From NCBI GenBank assembly GCA_963603285.1, contig CAVCMG010000003.1, positions 45,132 through 109,131 of the forward strand: DNA of 64,000 bases, written 5' to 3'. Source of the stretch: UBA11957 sp963603285. Lineage in GTDB: Bacteria > Bacillota > Clostridia > Lachnospirales > Lachnospiraceae. Under the pieces are notes generated by a model. It saw nothing but the letters and a program-made list of their open reading frames with translations. It had not been told where the DNA came from and made no database searches. Positions within the stretch are counted from its first letter, which is position 1. Each line of letters starts with the position of its first letter. Position numbers and translations under genes: made by a program. Below are positions 26,930 through 34,872 of this stretch, piece by piece.

Positions 26930-27841
26930 TCATTTTCTATAATCAGATTCGTTATTTTTCCCTAATGTATTTTCTGTACTGTCCGTAATCTGTTCGTATT
27001 TGATCTTGTCCTCGCCAGAGCTGCTGACAGGCTGTTTTTTATCTTCTAAGGACGAACCCGGATCCTTCGCTGTATCGGATGGTCTGGATGGCTTGGATGG
27101 TGTACTGTTATTGTCATTCGACGTTTTTTTGTCCCCGGAATTGCTGTCATTCTTACCATTGTCGGAAGAATCCTGACCATTTCCGTTACTGTTACCGTTT
27201 CCATTACCATTCTGTCCATTGCCGTTACCGTCACCACTGCCATTGCCGGTATCGCCATTTCCCGTATCACCGTTTCCGGTATCCACATCGGTATTTCCCG
27301 GTGTCGGGTCTGTCGTCGGATTGTTGATGATCGTATCGGCCTTGTCCTTATCGTCAACCACATCGTAGATCGTATCCGGTGCCGTCGCGTTGTCCGTTGT
27401 CCCGCCCGGTGTCGGAGTGACCTGTCCCGGATCGGTTGTCTGGTCTGCGATGGCTGCAGTTTCTCCCTGCGGTGTACTGTCATCCGTCATCGCCGTCTGG
27501 TTCGTCGGATTGTCCGGTGTGTACTGGCTGTTGTCAAAGAGGAACGATGCATCATCTGCCATATGCAGCTGATCCTCGGTCTTTGATTTGTCCAGAAGCG
27601 CACTGTCCCTCTCGTCCTTCGTACTGCTGTCCAGACCATTGTCACCCTCATCGTACGGGAAAAGCACCTGATTGGCATTCAGATCCCTGTTTTCCCCGGA
27701 CGGCGTGAACTCCTGACTGGACTGGTAGGCTGCGACGCCCACCACCGCTCCTGCGGTCAGTCCCAGAGTTACGGCAGTCGTATATACCTTCTTTTTCAGA
27801 TGTTTATTATTGCTTTTCGCTGCGGTTTTCTTCTTTTTCAC
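26930..27841 (-). CDS. Membrane-anchored low-complexity stalk protein (probable N-terminal part of the LRR protein)
   Basis: 303 residues. A lysine-rich start (MKKKKTAAKSNNKHLKKK) and one hydrophobic helix (about 19-40, VYTTAVTLGLTAGAVVGVAA) form a signal anchor without a clear cleavage site. About 250 residues rich in Asp, Asn, Gly, Thr and Ser follow, including DTGNGDTGNG repeats (about 190-230), as in wall-spanning stalks. The end, KYEQITDSTENTLG, continues smoothly into the LRR frame (KITNLIIENDSDKYWFN) if one base is skipped. The 5' end overlaps the kinase gene by 35 bases, so the genes are co-transcribed. Alone it has no recognisable function. Confidence 0.75.
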   Translation of the reverse strand: MKKKKTAAKSNNKHLKKKVYTTAVTLGLTAGAVVGVAAYQSSQEFTPSGENRDLNANQVLFPYDEGDNGLDSSTKDERDSALLDKSKTEDQLHMADDASFLFDNSQYTPDNPTNQTAMTDDSTPQGETAAIADQTTDPGQVTPTPGGTTDNATAPDTIYDVVDDKDKADTIINNPTTDPTPGNTDVDTGNGDTGNGDTGNGSGDGNGNGQNGNGNGNSNGNGQDSSDNGKNDSNSGDKKTSNDNNSTPSKPSRPSDTAKDPGSSLEDKKQPVSSSGEDKIKYEQITDSTENTLGKNNESDYRK

Positions 27842-29549
27842 GCAGATACACTCCTATTTCCTTCTGTAAAGCCATATAATCTACCGGTTTTGTAAAATGT
27901 CCGTTCATGCCGCTCTCTTCGGAAAGACGCATATCTTCCACAAAAGCATCGGCGGACAGGGCAAAGATCAGGATATCTCCCGCATCGCTGCGGTCCATCG
28001 CACGGATCTGCCGGGCAGCGCCACGACCATCGAGTACGGGCATCTGGATATCCATCAGAATAAAGTCGTAATAATGCTCCGGCTGTGCGGCAAATTTGTC
28101 CACAGCCACCTGACCGTTTTCTGCCAGATCCACACTAGCACCCATTTCCGTCAGGATTTCTTCTGCGATCATGGCGTTGATCTCATTATCCTCGGCCAGC
28201 AGGATGCGCATGCCCTTAAAGCTGTCTGTGTTTTCCTCTGCCGCAGGCGCGGTTTCTTCCGGCTCGGCGATAACGTTCTGTGGCTGTGCCAGTCCGGTAT
28301 CCTCTTTGGCCACCGGGAAATGCAGGTATATAAAGAAATCGGAGCCTTCGCCCTGCATACTTTCCACAACGATCTCGCCGCCCATCAGCTTAACGATCTG
28401 ATCCGTGATGGCCATACCAAGGCCCGTACCGCCGTAGTTTTTGGAGGTTTCCATACTCTCCTGTTCAAACGGGCGGAAAATCTTCTTGATAAATTCCTGC
28501 TTCATTCCGATACCGGTATCGTGTACACGGATCAGAAGATCCACCATATCTTCCTTTAAAAGCATCTGCTGGAAGGTCACGGAGATCTCGCCTTCGCTGG
28601 TGAATTTGACCGCGTTGGACAGGAAATTGATAATCACCTGACTCAGCCGTAGCTCATCACCCACGACCTGATCAACGGTCATATCCTTAAAGTCCACATG
28701 GTAGGCAATCCCGCGGGCCTCCAGGTTCTTGGCAAACATATCGTACAGCTTCTGCCCCATGGCGCGGAGACTGAACGGCTTTTCCTCCAGCTCCACCTTA
28801 CCGGCCTCGATCCGGGACATATCCAGAATATCATTGATCAGAGACCGCATATGATCCGACAGTTCTCCGGCCTTTTCGAGATACTGAATGACCGGGTGAT
28901 CCGCATCCACACGGTTTCTGGCCAGTTCAAGCATACCGATGATACCGTTCATCGGCGTACGGATCTCATGCGACATCCGGGAAAGGAAGGTCGTCTTTGA
29001 CTGGCTGGCCTCCTCTGTCTCGGCAAGCTTTTCTTCCAGTGCCCGGATCTTTTCGTGATTTTTCGTCGAGCTGCTCAATGTAAAGATATCGTACAGACCA
29101 TCTGCGCTTCTCTCCACACGCAGGGACAGCCATTCGCCTTTCTGCATCAAAAAGTCCGTCTGCAACGGCTCTTTACCATTCCATGAAAGATAACTCTTCC
29201 ACGCCTTTTTGCCATTCGATGGATCTTCTAAATAGTCTATACCTCGTGTAATATCCTGCTGCAGGCTTTCTAATGTCATTCCAAGAATATCTTCCAGCGC
29301 ACCGTACGCATATACCGGCATCTTATCTGCACAGCGTACCAGAACAGTAGCTGCATCGGTACGGTTTCCAGTCTCTTTAAGAAACAGACCGGCATCGCCC
29401 TCTGCTTTCGGATTCTTTTTTCTGGATGATTTCCTGCCTGTGTACATACCAAGGAGAATGACTGCAGCCAGTATCTCCAGACATCCCACAAGGATCCACG
29501 GAAAATGCGCCCCCAGTGTGGCGAGCATCTCTTCTATATGATAGAGCAT
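27807..29549 (-). CDS. Hybrid histidine kinase with C-terminal receiver
   Basis: 580 residues. One membrane helix (about 18-36) follows a very short exterior N-terminus, so sensing is probably internal or through a partner. A PAS-like domain spans about 65-165. HisKA has phospho-acceptor His194 (SHEIRTP); HATPase has N312, DTGIGM and GGTGLGM; the receiver (about 447-570) has D454 and phospho-acceptor D500 (LMDIQMPVLDG). There is no output domain; an Hpt protein and regulator would be needed, as at 14990-17498. First gene of the stalk-LRR-MoxR-DUF58-transglutaminase unit. Confidence 0.93.
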   Translation of the reverse strand: MLYHIEEMLATLGAHFPWILVGCLEILAAVILLGMYTGRKSSRKKNPKAEGDAGLFLKETGNRTDAATVLVRCADKMPVYAYGALEDILGMTLESLQQDITRGIDYLEDPSNGKKAWKSYLSWNGKEPLQTDFLMQKGEWLSLRVERSADGLYDIFTLSSSTKNHEKIRALEEKLAETEEASQSKTTFLSRMSHEIRTPMNGIIGMLELARNRVDADHPVIQYLEKAGELSDHMRSLINDILDMSRIEAGKVELEEKPFSLRAMGQKLYDMFAKNLEARGIAYHVDFKDMTVDQVVGDELRLSQVIINFLSNAVKFTSEGEISVTFQQMLLKEDMVDLLIRVHDTGIGMKQEFIKKIFRPFEQESMETSKNYGGTGLGMAITDQIVKLMGGEIVVESMQGEGSDFFIYLHFPVAKEDTGLAQPQNVIAEPEETAPAAEENTDSFKGMRILLAEDNEINAMIAEEILTEMGASVDLAENGQVAVDKFAAQPEHYYDFILMDIQMPVLDGRGAARQIRAMDRSDAGDILIFALSADAFVEDMRLSEESGMNGHFTKPVDYMALQKEIGVYLREKEENRSEKQ

Positions 29550-29592
29550 ATCTGTACCTTAACCTTCCGGCATCCTGCCATATTGCATTTTT

Positions 29593-29639
29593 ACGTATGA
29601 TAATCGATTAGTTATACGTGAGAAAACATCAATGTGCAA
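29593..29639 (-). promoter_or_regulatory. Promoter of the kinase-LRR-MoxR unit with overlapping dyad
   Basis: TTGCAC (29634-29639), 17-base spacer, TATAAC (29611-29616), minus strand. The -10 is part of an interrupted palindrome: ACGTAT (29593-29598), TAATCGATTA (29601-29610), ATACGT (29614-29619). This is a likely operator. Confidence 0.65.
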
Positions 29640-29719
29640 GGTTTTTGTCGATTTTTGTCAATAATTATCACGTTTTATTGCTATTCGGCGCATTCTGTGC
29701 CGGCAACACCGTTATATGC

Positions 29720-30046
29720 TTATTTCTTTCGGAGAATCTCCTTTGGCGCCTTGATCTCACCTGCCAGTGTATGCTCCGTAAGCTCAGAGAGCAGCCTGAG
29801 CTTTGCATTGATCATAGGGCGCATGCAGTTTGGCACATGTTCCTGATGGGCTCGGTGGATTGCCACACATTCCTTACAATTGCCATGGTAGCGGCAGGCC
29901 TTCTGGCAGGGACAGTGATCTTTGTCAGCGTATTCCGTACGAAACGCACTGGCAAATTCTTCCTGGATCCGAAGTCCCTCCTGTCGGTTGCCCCTGTGGA
30001 ACTCCTGCATAGCTCTTATTTCGATTTCGTTACCGTCAATTATCAT
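29720..30046 (-). CDS. Small cysteine- and histidine-rich protein
   Basis: 108 residues with a regular Cys/His pattern in the centre: CPCQKACRYHGNCKECV, then HRAHQEHVPNC. This suggests a metal (zinc or Fe-S) site. Similar short proteins are common in clostridia, but I know no proven function. No signal peptide or membrane helix. Translation start is well supported (AGGAGG, seven bases before ATG). Monocistronic, upstream of the kinase promoter. Confidence 0.8.
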   Translation of the reverse strand: MIIDGNEIEIRAMQEFHRGNRQEGLRIQEEFASAFRTEYADKDHCPCQKACRYHGNCKECVAIHRAHQEHVPNCMRPMINAKLRLLSELTEHTLAGEIKAPKEILRKK

Positions 30047-30308
30047 AGAGAACCTCCTGATTTCTTAAAAGGCCAGTTACAGAGTATCTTACAGGTATTC
30101 ACAACTGTATGTCCGCGGCCTACATATATTTATAGTAACACGTTGGTAGCAAAATATAAACCTTTTTGTATTTCAGACACAAAAAAGCTCCATCATCACT
30201 GACAGAGCCTTTCTCTTTTATTATTTAATTGCTACTCCTTCGGAATATCTGCCCCCCCGCAAATCCACGCAGGGTTTTCTCCAATATTGCAATATGGTAA
30301 ATTTTGAT

Positions 30309-30357
30309 TCATGAAGATTTTCGTTCCGGAGGAAAACTTTGGGCTGTACATAACGCT
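30309..30357 (-). pseudogene. Relic of a second S8 peptidase gene (last codons only)
   Basis: The minus strand reads GALCTAQSFPPERKSS then TGA. The intact S8 peptidase at 32128 ends GALCTAKSLPQE, with 9 of 12 residues matching and similar DNA. Homology stops exactly where the IS-like 25-mer begins (30361), so the rest of the gene was probably lost after an insertion. Confidence 0.65.
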
Positions 30358-30360
30358 CCC

Positions 30361-30499
30361 GAGGATGTCAAGTCATTGCTACAAAAAATATGCGGCTTTT
30401 TTTGCCACGAAAATGGCTTAAAACCGCATATTTCTGTATAGAGGACGTTATATAATTGTCACAAAGTAGGTGGGGAGGATGTTACGTCATTGTCACAAA
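30361..30499. repeat. Three direct 25-bp repeats resembling multiple IS end repeats
   Basis: Copies at 30361-30385, 30441-30465 and 30475-30499 share GAGGAYGTYA-N3-ATTGYYACAAA. Repeated transposase-binding ends of this kind are known in the IS21 family; assigning them to it is inference. No transposase gene remains. Confidence 0.5.
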
Positions 30500-30596
30500 A
30501 TTCTTTCGGTATCATTCCCATCAATTCCTGTGCAACGCTTTCTGATTTAATTCTTATCAGATTATCCCACGCATCCACTTTACCTAATAAATTCAT
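30459..30596 (-). CDS. Possible 45-residue remnant ORF
   Basis: ATG at 30596 with AAAGGA directly before it; predicted start MNLLGKVDAWDNLIRIKSES. The 3' end runs into two of the IS-end-like repeats, so its stop may come from the inserted DNA and the frame may be a truncated gene. Product not recognised. Confidence 0.25.
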   Translation of the reverse strand: MNLLGKVDAWDNLIRIKSESVAQELMGMIPKEFCDNDVTSSPPTL

Positions 30597-30631
30597 TCCT
30601 TTATGCGTCTACCTTCATTGACTGTCTCTTT

Positions 30632-31951
30632 CTATTGAATGATTTTCCAGTATCCCTTTCGGTCAGATCCTACTCTTATAATTTTCCCTCGGTCTTTTAG
30701 TTCTTTTATAAGACGGCTTACCTTCCTCGTACTTATATCCATTTGTTCTGCCATTTGCTTTGCTGTAACAGATGCATTTTCCTCTAATAGTTTCAGAGCC
30801 TTCATTATTTCTAAATTATCATCGCCAATTTCATTGCCATTATCATCGCCATTGGCAATGATAACATTATCTTTTGGCAATGAAAATGGGAACTCAACTT
30901 TTATAAAATGTTCTGATATATGAAAAATGCTTTTATCGTACTCTTTTAAAATTCTGCTCATTCCTGATCCTAATTGTTCTACAAGACCCACATCTTTAAA
31001 TACGCGCATCAATTCACGATTTCTTGGCATACTACTACAACTAAAAAAATCTTCCTTGCTTTGCCCCGGAAGCAGTCCACCATGAGATGTAAAAATCATT
31101 TTGTCATTAAAAATTTCAAAAACAGGGGGTATCTCTCTTGTAAAATCAGAATGTACAATTGCATTTATCACAGCTTCACGCATTGGAATAGGTGCAATTA
31201 AATTTTTCTCCAATCTCTTGGTGTTCGTTACTTTTGCTCTGGTTACATTTTCGATTTTTAACTTTTCCAACACTTGATGTGTAGCCTTAATCAAAGAACA
31301 ATAACCATATTCTTCATTCTCAATCAAATCCACTTTGTCAGTTCCAGCATATTTTGCAACCTTAATAGACACTCCATTTTCATCAGCAAGCAAATATGCA
31401 ACATAATTGAACTTACCATCAGGGGTTAAAAGTTCCAATGAATTTGCAAACTTTTCATTCAGTTCCAATCCTCTTTCCTGATAATATATCTTCAATTGTG
31501 CAAAAGTAAGATCCTGTCTGGGCGATGTAATATTTCGCAATGTATTATGAATCCTTTTGCTATAAAGATCGTCAATCATTACAGTTGACATTGGTTGAGA
31601 TGATGTCCCCATTCTTATAAAGCAACCATTTGGTGACATTCCCTGTCTCTTTATATAATATGGTTTTTCCAATCCACTGGAAATTAAGATTTTAATTACA
31701 GAAATATTATCTATCTCTTCCGTAACAATATCAAATAATCCCAAAGTTGATGGAAGAATATTATTTTTTATACGATCCGCAATCTTCAACTGTGTGGAAT
31801 CAATATCTGAGATTTCAACTGGATTTCCGTTATCATCTACTCCAATGTATAAAATGCCACCTTCTTTATTATTCAGAAAAGCCACCACTTCTTTTTCCAG
31901 TTTATCATTCAATTCCACTTTAAATTCTATGCGATTACTTTCTTGGAGCAT
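30632..31951 (-). CDS. AlbA_2 (Schlafen-type) ATP-binding regulator-like protein
   Basis: 439 residues. The N-terminal AlbA_2 domain (about 1-120) carries RIEFKVELNDKLEKEVVAFLNNKEGG and LYIGVDDNG. A central GHKL-like ATPase part has PIPMREAVINAIVHSDF (about 240-257) and GLVEQLGSGMSRI. The C-terminal winged helix (NASVTAKQMAEQMDISTRKVSRLI) suggests DNA binding. Start ATG 31951 follows GGAGG seven bases away; a longer frame lacks a ribosome site. The gene is clearly more AT-rich than its neighbours, a sign of transfer. A diverged paralog is at 52939. Function is poorly known. Confidence 0.85.
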   Translation of the reverse strand: MLQESNRIEFKVELNDKLEKEVVAFLNNKEGGILYIGVDDNGNPVEISDIDSTQLKIADRIKNNILPSTLGLFDIVTEEIDNISVIKILISSGLEKPYYIKRQGMSPNGCFIRMGTSSQPMSTVMIDDLYSKRIHNTLRNITSPRQDLTFAQLKIYYQERGLELNEKFANSLELLTPDGKFNYVAYLLADENGVSIKVAKYAGTDKVDLIENEEYGYCSLIKATHQVLEKLKIENVTRAKVTNTKRLEKNLIAPIPMREAVINAIVHSDFTREIPPVFEIFNDKMIFTSHGGLLPGQSKEDFFSCSSMPRNRELMRVFKDVGLVEQLGSGMSRILKEYDKSIFHISEHFIKVEFPFSLPKDNVIIANGDDNGNEIGDDNLEIMKALKLLEENASVTAKQMAEQMDISTRKVSRLIKELKDRGKIIRVGSDRKGYWKIIQ

Positions 31952-32127
31952 TAGTCGTCCTCCTTCTATATCATCAACTAATTTCACTGTACTTATTATA
32001 TCATCCCACATCTAATAGTAGTTGTAAAAATTTTGCATTTTTCAAGTCAATCTCTAAACTTTTTCTTACTTTCTTGTATTTAATATATGAGAGATATCAT
32101 CTGCAACTCCTACTCCCCCATTTGTTT

Positions 32128-33849
32128 TCACTCTTGAGGAAGACTTTTCGCTGTACACAACGCTCCATACCCCACCCGTGGGTCAGGATATACCGTAATT
32201 CCCGGCAGGGGACGGGCACCGGAGATGAGGTAGCTTTTGACCTTCTGGCCGTAGAGATAGGGATCGTTGCCGCGCAGGATACCCCATTCCATGAGAAGAG
32301 CCGCGGCACCGGCGACGAAGGGGGTGGCAAAGGATGTGCCGGTGACCCTGGTGTAACCACCCCCGGCACGGGTCGTTGTAATATTTACGCCCGGGGCAGC
32401 CAGTGTAGGCTGGATATCGCCGGGAAAACCGGGAAAACCACGACCGGAGAAGGGTGCGTAGGCAAATGTAGATGCATCATAAGCGGCAACGGCAATGCTT
32501 CCTGATGTCCCGGACGGTTCTGTGAAGGTACGGTCCGGATCCGGTGAAAGGAATGCTGTACCGGTCTGGATCTCCGCTCCCGAAGGCAGCCACAGATCAT
32601 ACTGTCCCGTCACAACACGCCGGGGATCTGCGACAATGCGCCAGACGCCGCTGTCCACATACCGGCCATCCGGCACAAAGGCCAGATACAGCTCCTTCCT
32701 GCGGCTATACGGTGTCGGTTCACCATAATACAGATACACCCTCGTATCTCCCAGTCGATATTCCTGTGCGCCCGGCTGATCATCGATCACAACAAACTGC
32801 TGACCATCCGGGTGCACCAGCGCAAACGTCACCCGTTCCTCGTACTGCATAAACAGCTGTACATTAAACGCCGTCTGGGACGCCTGCACTGCCAGCTCCG
32901 TCACCTGCAGCCGTCCCTCTTCCCAGATCCCGGATGCATGCCGAGCCATATCTCCCTCATTTCCCGTACCAATGCAGATCACATTCCTGCCATAATCCGC
33001 GGCAATATCGAGATAAGAGGACAGTATCGAATCGCCATTATGTGATCCATAGCTGTTGCCAAAGCTGATATTGACCGCCAGTGGCTGTCCCAGCCGGGCC
33101 GCTGTCTTTACCATATAATCTACCGCAGTCATCAGCTCCGACGTCCGCGGAAACGAACGGTCCCCCGGATTGCCCAGCTTTACAAAAAGGATATCACTCT
33201 GCCATGCCGCGCCACGGTTTTCCACATTTTCCCGTCCATTTCCTGCTGCAATCCCGGCCACAGACGTTCCGTGGCCACCCGGATCCAGCGTGCGGCGAAA
33301 ATCCGTATCATTTTCCAGCAAAAGTGTGTTAATTTCTTCTTTCGTATATAGCCGCCCCGTCCGGTAGCCATCGGGCGGCGTTCCCGTCACTGTCTGATCC
33401 CAGAGAGCCGTAAGCCGTGTGCTGCCATCGGGATTACGAAAATCCGGATGGAAAAAGTCGATACCGGAATCCACGATACCGATCAGCACCCCCTTACCAT
33501 ACAGCTCATACGGAACACTCTGCACCGACAGAAAACAGGAGCTGATCTTTCCACGGCGGACAGCAAACTGCAGCTGCCGCGGTTTTTCTACATAGATGAC
33601 CTGTGGCAAAGCGGAAAATGCAGCAATGTCGTTTTCCCGGATCCGCACGATCGCATAACCGCCAAGCAAAAGTGTAATCTCCGCCATCGCTCCGGCAGCC
33701 GCTTCAATATCCCCGATATACCGGACGATCAGTGTCCATCTTTCCTCTACAGCATTATATCCCACATCCAGATCCAGCGATTCCTCTCTCACATTCTCCG
33801 GTAAAGAAAGCGCCAGCTGTAATTCATTATCCAGCTTCTGACTGTCCAT
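32128..33849 (-). CDS. S8 family (subtilisin-like, Csp-type) serine peptidase
   Basis: 573 residues with an intact triad: D127 (GIVDSGIDFFHPDF), H193 (GGHGTSVAGIAAG) and S506 (GTSFATPFVAGAA); oxyanion N297. The N-terminal about 100 residues form the small prodomain with IVRYIGDI and QVIYVEKPRQLQF, as in clostridial Csp germination proteases. A beta-rich insert (about 310-445) precedes the serine, also typical. No signal peptide. A germination role is known for Csp proteins in other clostridia; here it is only inferred. A cut-off relative of its 3' end lies at 30309. Confidence 0.93.
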   Translation of the reverse strand: MDSQKLDNELQLALSLPENVREESLDLDVGYNAVEERWTLIVRYIGDIEAAAGAMAEITLLLGGYAIVRIRENDIAAFSALPQVIYVEKPRQLQFAVRRGKISSCFLSVQSVPYELYGKGVLIGIVDSGIDFFHPDFRNPDGSTRLTALWDQTVTGTPPDGYRTGRLYTKEEINTLLLENDTDFRRTLDPGGHGTSVAGIAAGNGRENVENRGAAWQSDILFVKLGNPGDRSFPRTSELMTAVDYMVKTAARLGQPLAVNISFGNSYGSHNGDSILSSYLDIAADYGRNVICIGTGNEGDMARHASGIWEEGRLQVTELAVQASQTAFNVQLFMQYEERVTFALVHPDGQQFVVIDDQPGAQEYRLGDTRVYLYYGEPTPYSRRKELYLAFVPDGRYVDSGVWRIVADPRRVVTGQYDLWLPSGAEIQTGTAFLSPDPDRTFTEPSGTSGSIAVAAYDASTFAYAPFSGRGFPGFPGDIQPTLAAPGVNITTTRAGGGYTRVTGTSFATPFVAGAAALLMEWGILRGNDPYLYGQKVKSYLISGARPLPGITVYPDPRVGYGALCTAKSLPQE

Positions 33850-33971
33850 TATCTGGTTTCCTTTAAAATATCATCTATTATATATATGAAACTTTCTCCG
33901 ACATATCGTTTTTCCATGCAATATTTTATAGTACGACAAAATGGCTCACTGGATTATTTTTTCATATACAT

Positions 33972-34024
33972 AGCAATAAAAGAAGCCTCCACTGGAACGT
34001 TCTTTTATATACTAAGGTAACAAG
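33972..34024 (-). repeat. Dispersed hairpin repeat, copy B
   Basis: Plus-strand text GCAATAAAAGAAGCCTCC, then ACTGGAACGTTCTTTT and ATATACTAAGGTAACAAG. It shares the whole core and the ATATACTAAGGTAACAA tail with copy C at 58959. It lies between the YczE-like gene's terminator and the S8 peptidase promoter. Confidence 0.65.
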
Positions 34025-34090
34025 AAAGTGGCTGTCTGCCCTGCATATTTCTGTCGTGAAACAGTACTATACAGTACAAACAGCCACTTT
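34025..34090 (-). terminator. Hairpin after the YczE-like gene
   Basis: AAAGTGGCTGT (34025-34035) pairs exactly with ACAGCCACTTT (34080-34090); the minus strand continues CTTGTT. A smaller dyad (ACTGT/ACAGT) lies in the loop. It starts one base after the gene's stop, so it is probably a terminator. Confidence 0.6.
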
Positions 34091-34091
34091 T

Positions 34092-34772
34092 TTATGACAT
34101 AAAGCTTACAAACCGCACATGTGCATCCATCCAGTCGCCGATCCAGCCGATCACCTTGCCCATCGTAAAGGCCGCCAGGATCGTACCGATACCCAGACCG
34201 TCCAGCTGTCCCAGTAAAAGGACAGTCATCACACCGGTAATCGCCAGACAGATCACATCATACGATACCTTGATCCGTGAATACCGGATTTTGGTGATAT
34301 CTGCCAGCTCCCGTGGAAACAGATCCGTCGGAATGATCGGCAGGCCACAGCGGTTCGATAAAGCAATACCGATACAGATCAGGATATAACTGATCACAAA
34401 GTACAGGATCCGCTCCGGTATAGAAGTAGGCAGCGTATCTACCCACAGCTTATGTACATTCAGCATTTCACTGAACGCAAAACCTACCACAAAGCTAAAC
34501 AGATACGACGGCACAAACTTACGCCGCATAATCATCAGCGTCAACACCAGCACGCCCTGAAAAATATAGGTCCACGTTCCCAGCGATAATGCCGGAAATA
34601 CTTCAGAAAAGGCATACGGTACACTGGATATTGCCGATATACCGGAACCGGAATGAAGCATCAGCACGACGCCAAGGCTATTGATAATGACCACGACCAG
34701 AAGCGCCAGTTCACCACGAAGAACCGGCATCGTCGATGTCTGTTGTTTTGTTGCTGTATTTGTCATTTGCAT
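34092..34772 (-). CDS. YczE/YyaS/YitT-type membrane protein
   Basis: 226 residues with five or six hydrophobic helices: ELALLVVVIINSLGVVLML, LGTWTYIFQGVLVLTLMIM, ILYFVISYILICIGIALS, VSYDVICLAITGVMTVLLL. The segment CGLPIIPTDLFP and the closing GIGTILAAFTMGKVIG are typical of this uncharacterised Firmicute family. A second member is encoded next (34873). Whether the two work as a pair or act on different substrates is unknown. Has AAGGAGGAGAA before the start and its own promoter. Confidence 0.8.
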   Translation of the reverse strand: MQMTNTATKQQTSTMPVLRGELALLVVVIINSLGVVLMLHSGSGISAISSVPYAFSEVFPALSLGTWTYIFQGVLVLTLMIMRRKFVPSYLFSFVVGFAFSEMLNVHKLWVDTLPTSIPERILYFVISYILICIGIALSNRCGLPIIPTDLFPRELADITKIRYSRIKVSYDVICLAITGVMTVLLLGQLDGLGIGTILAAFTMGKVIGWIGDWMDAHVRFVSFMS

Positions 34773-34801
34773 GTTCTTCTCCTCCTTGCGTACAGCTATT
34801 T

Positions 34802-34830
34802 AGTTTAGACCTGTGAAGATGATTTTGCAA
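34802..34830 (-). promoter_or_regulatory. Promoter for the YczE-like gene at 34092
   Basis: TTGCAA (34825-34830), 17-base spacer, TAAACT (34802-34807), minus strand, 30 bases before the ATG. Confidence 0.6.
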
Positions 34831-34872
34831 GAGGGAGTTTCGGCAAACAGGCTTTCGCTTTTATCGTATCCC

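Larger units (their letters stand above)
30047..30631. other. 585-base accessory intergenic region with decayed sequences
   Basis: Contains, left to right: the promoter region of the Cys-rich gene (AT-rich, about 30120-30170), a poly-C run (30252-30258), the truncated 3' end of an S8 peptidase gene (30309-30357), three copies of an IS-end-like 25-mer (30361-30499) with a hairpin between copies 1 and 2 (ATATGCGG/CCGCATAT, 30388-30432), and a 45-codon open frame. It looks like the scar of a mobile-element insertion followed by deletion. Confidence 0.5.

Noticed and set aside
27170..27310. Repetitive GGTAACGG-like text as a possible CRISPR or satellite
   Set aside because: It encodes the Asp/Gly/Asn stalk repeats; units are irregular and there are no spacers.
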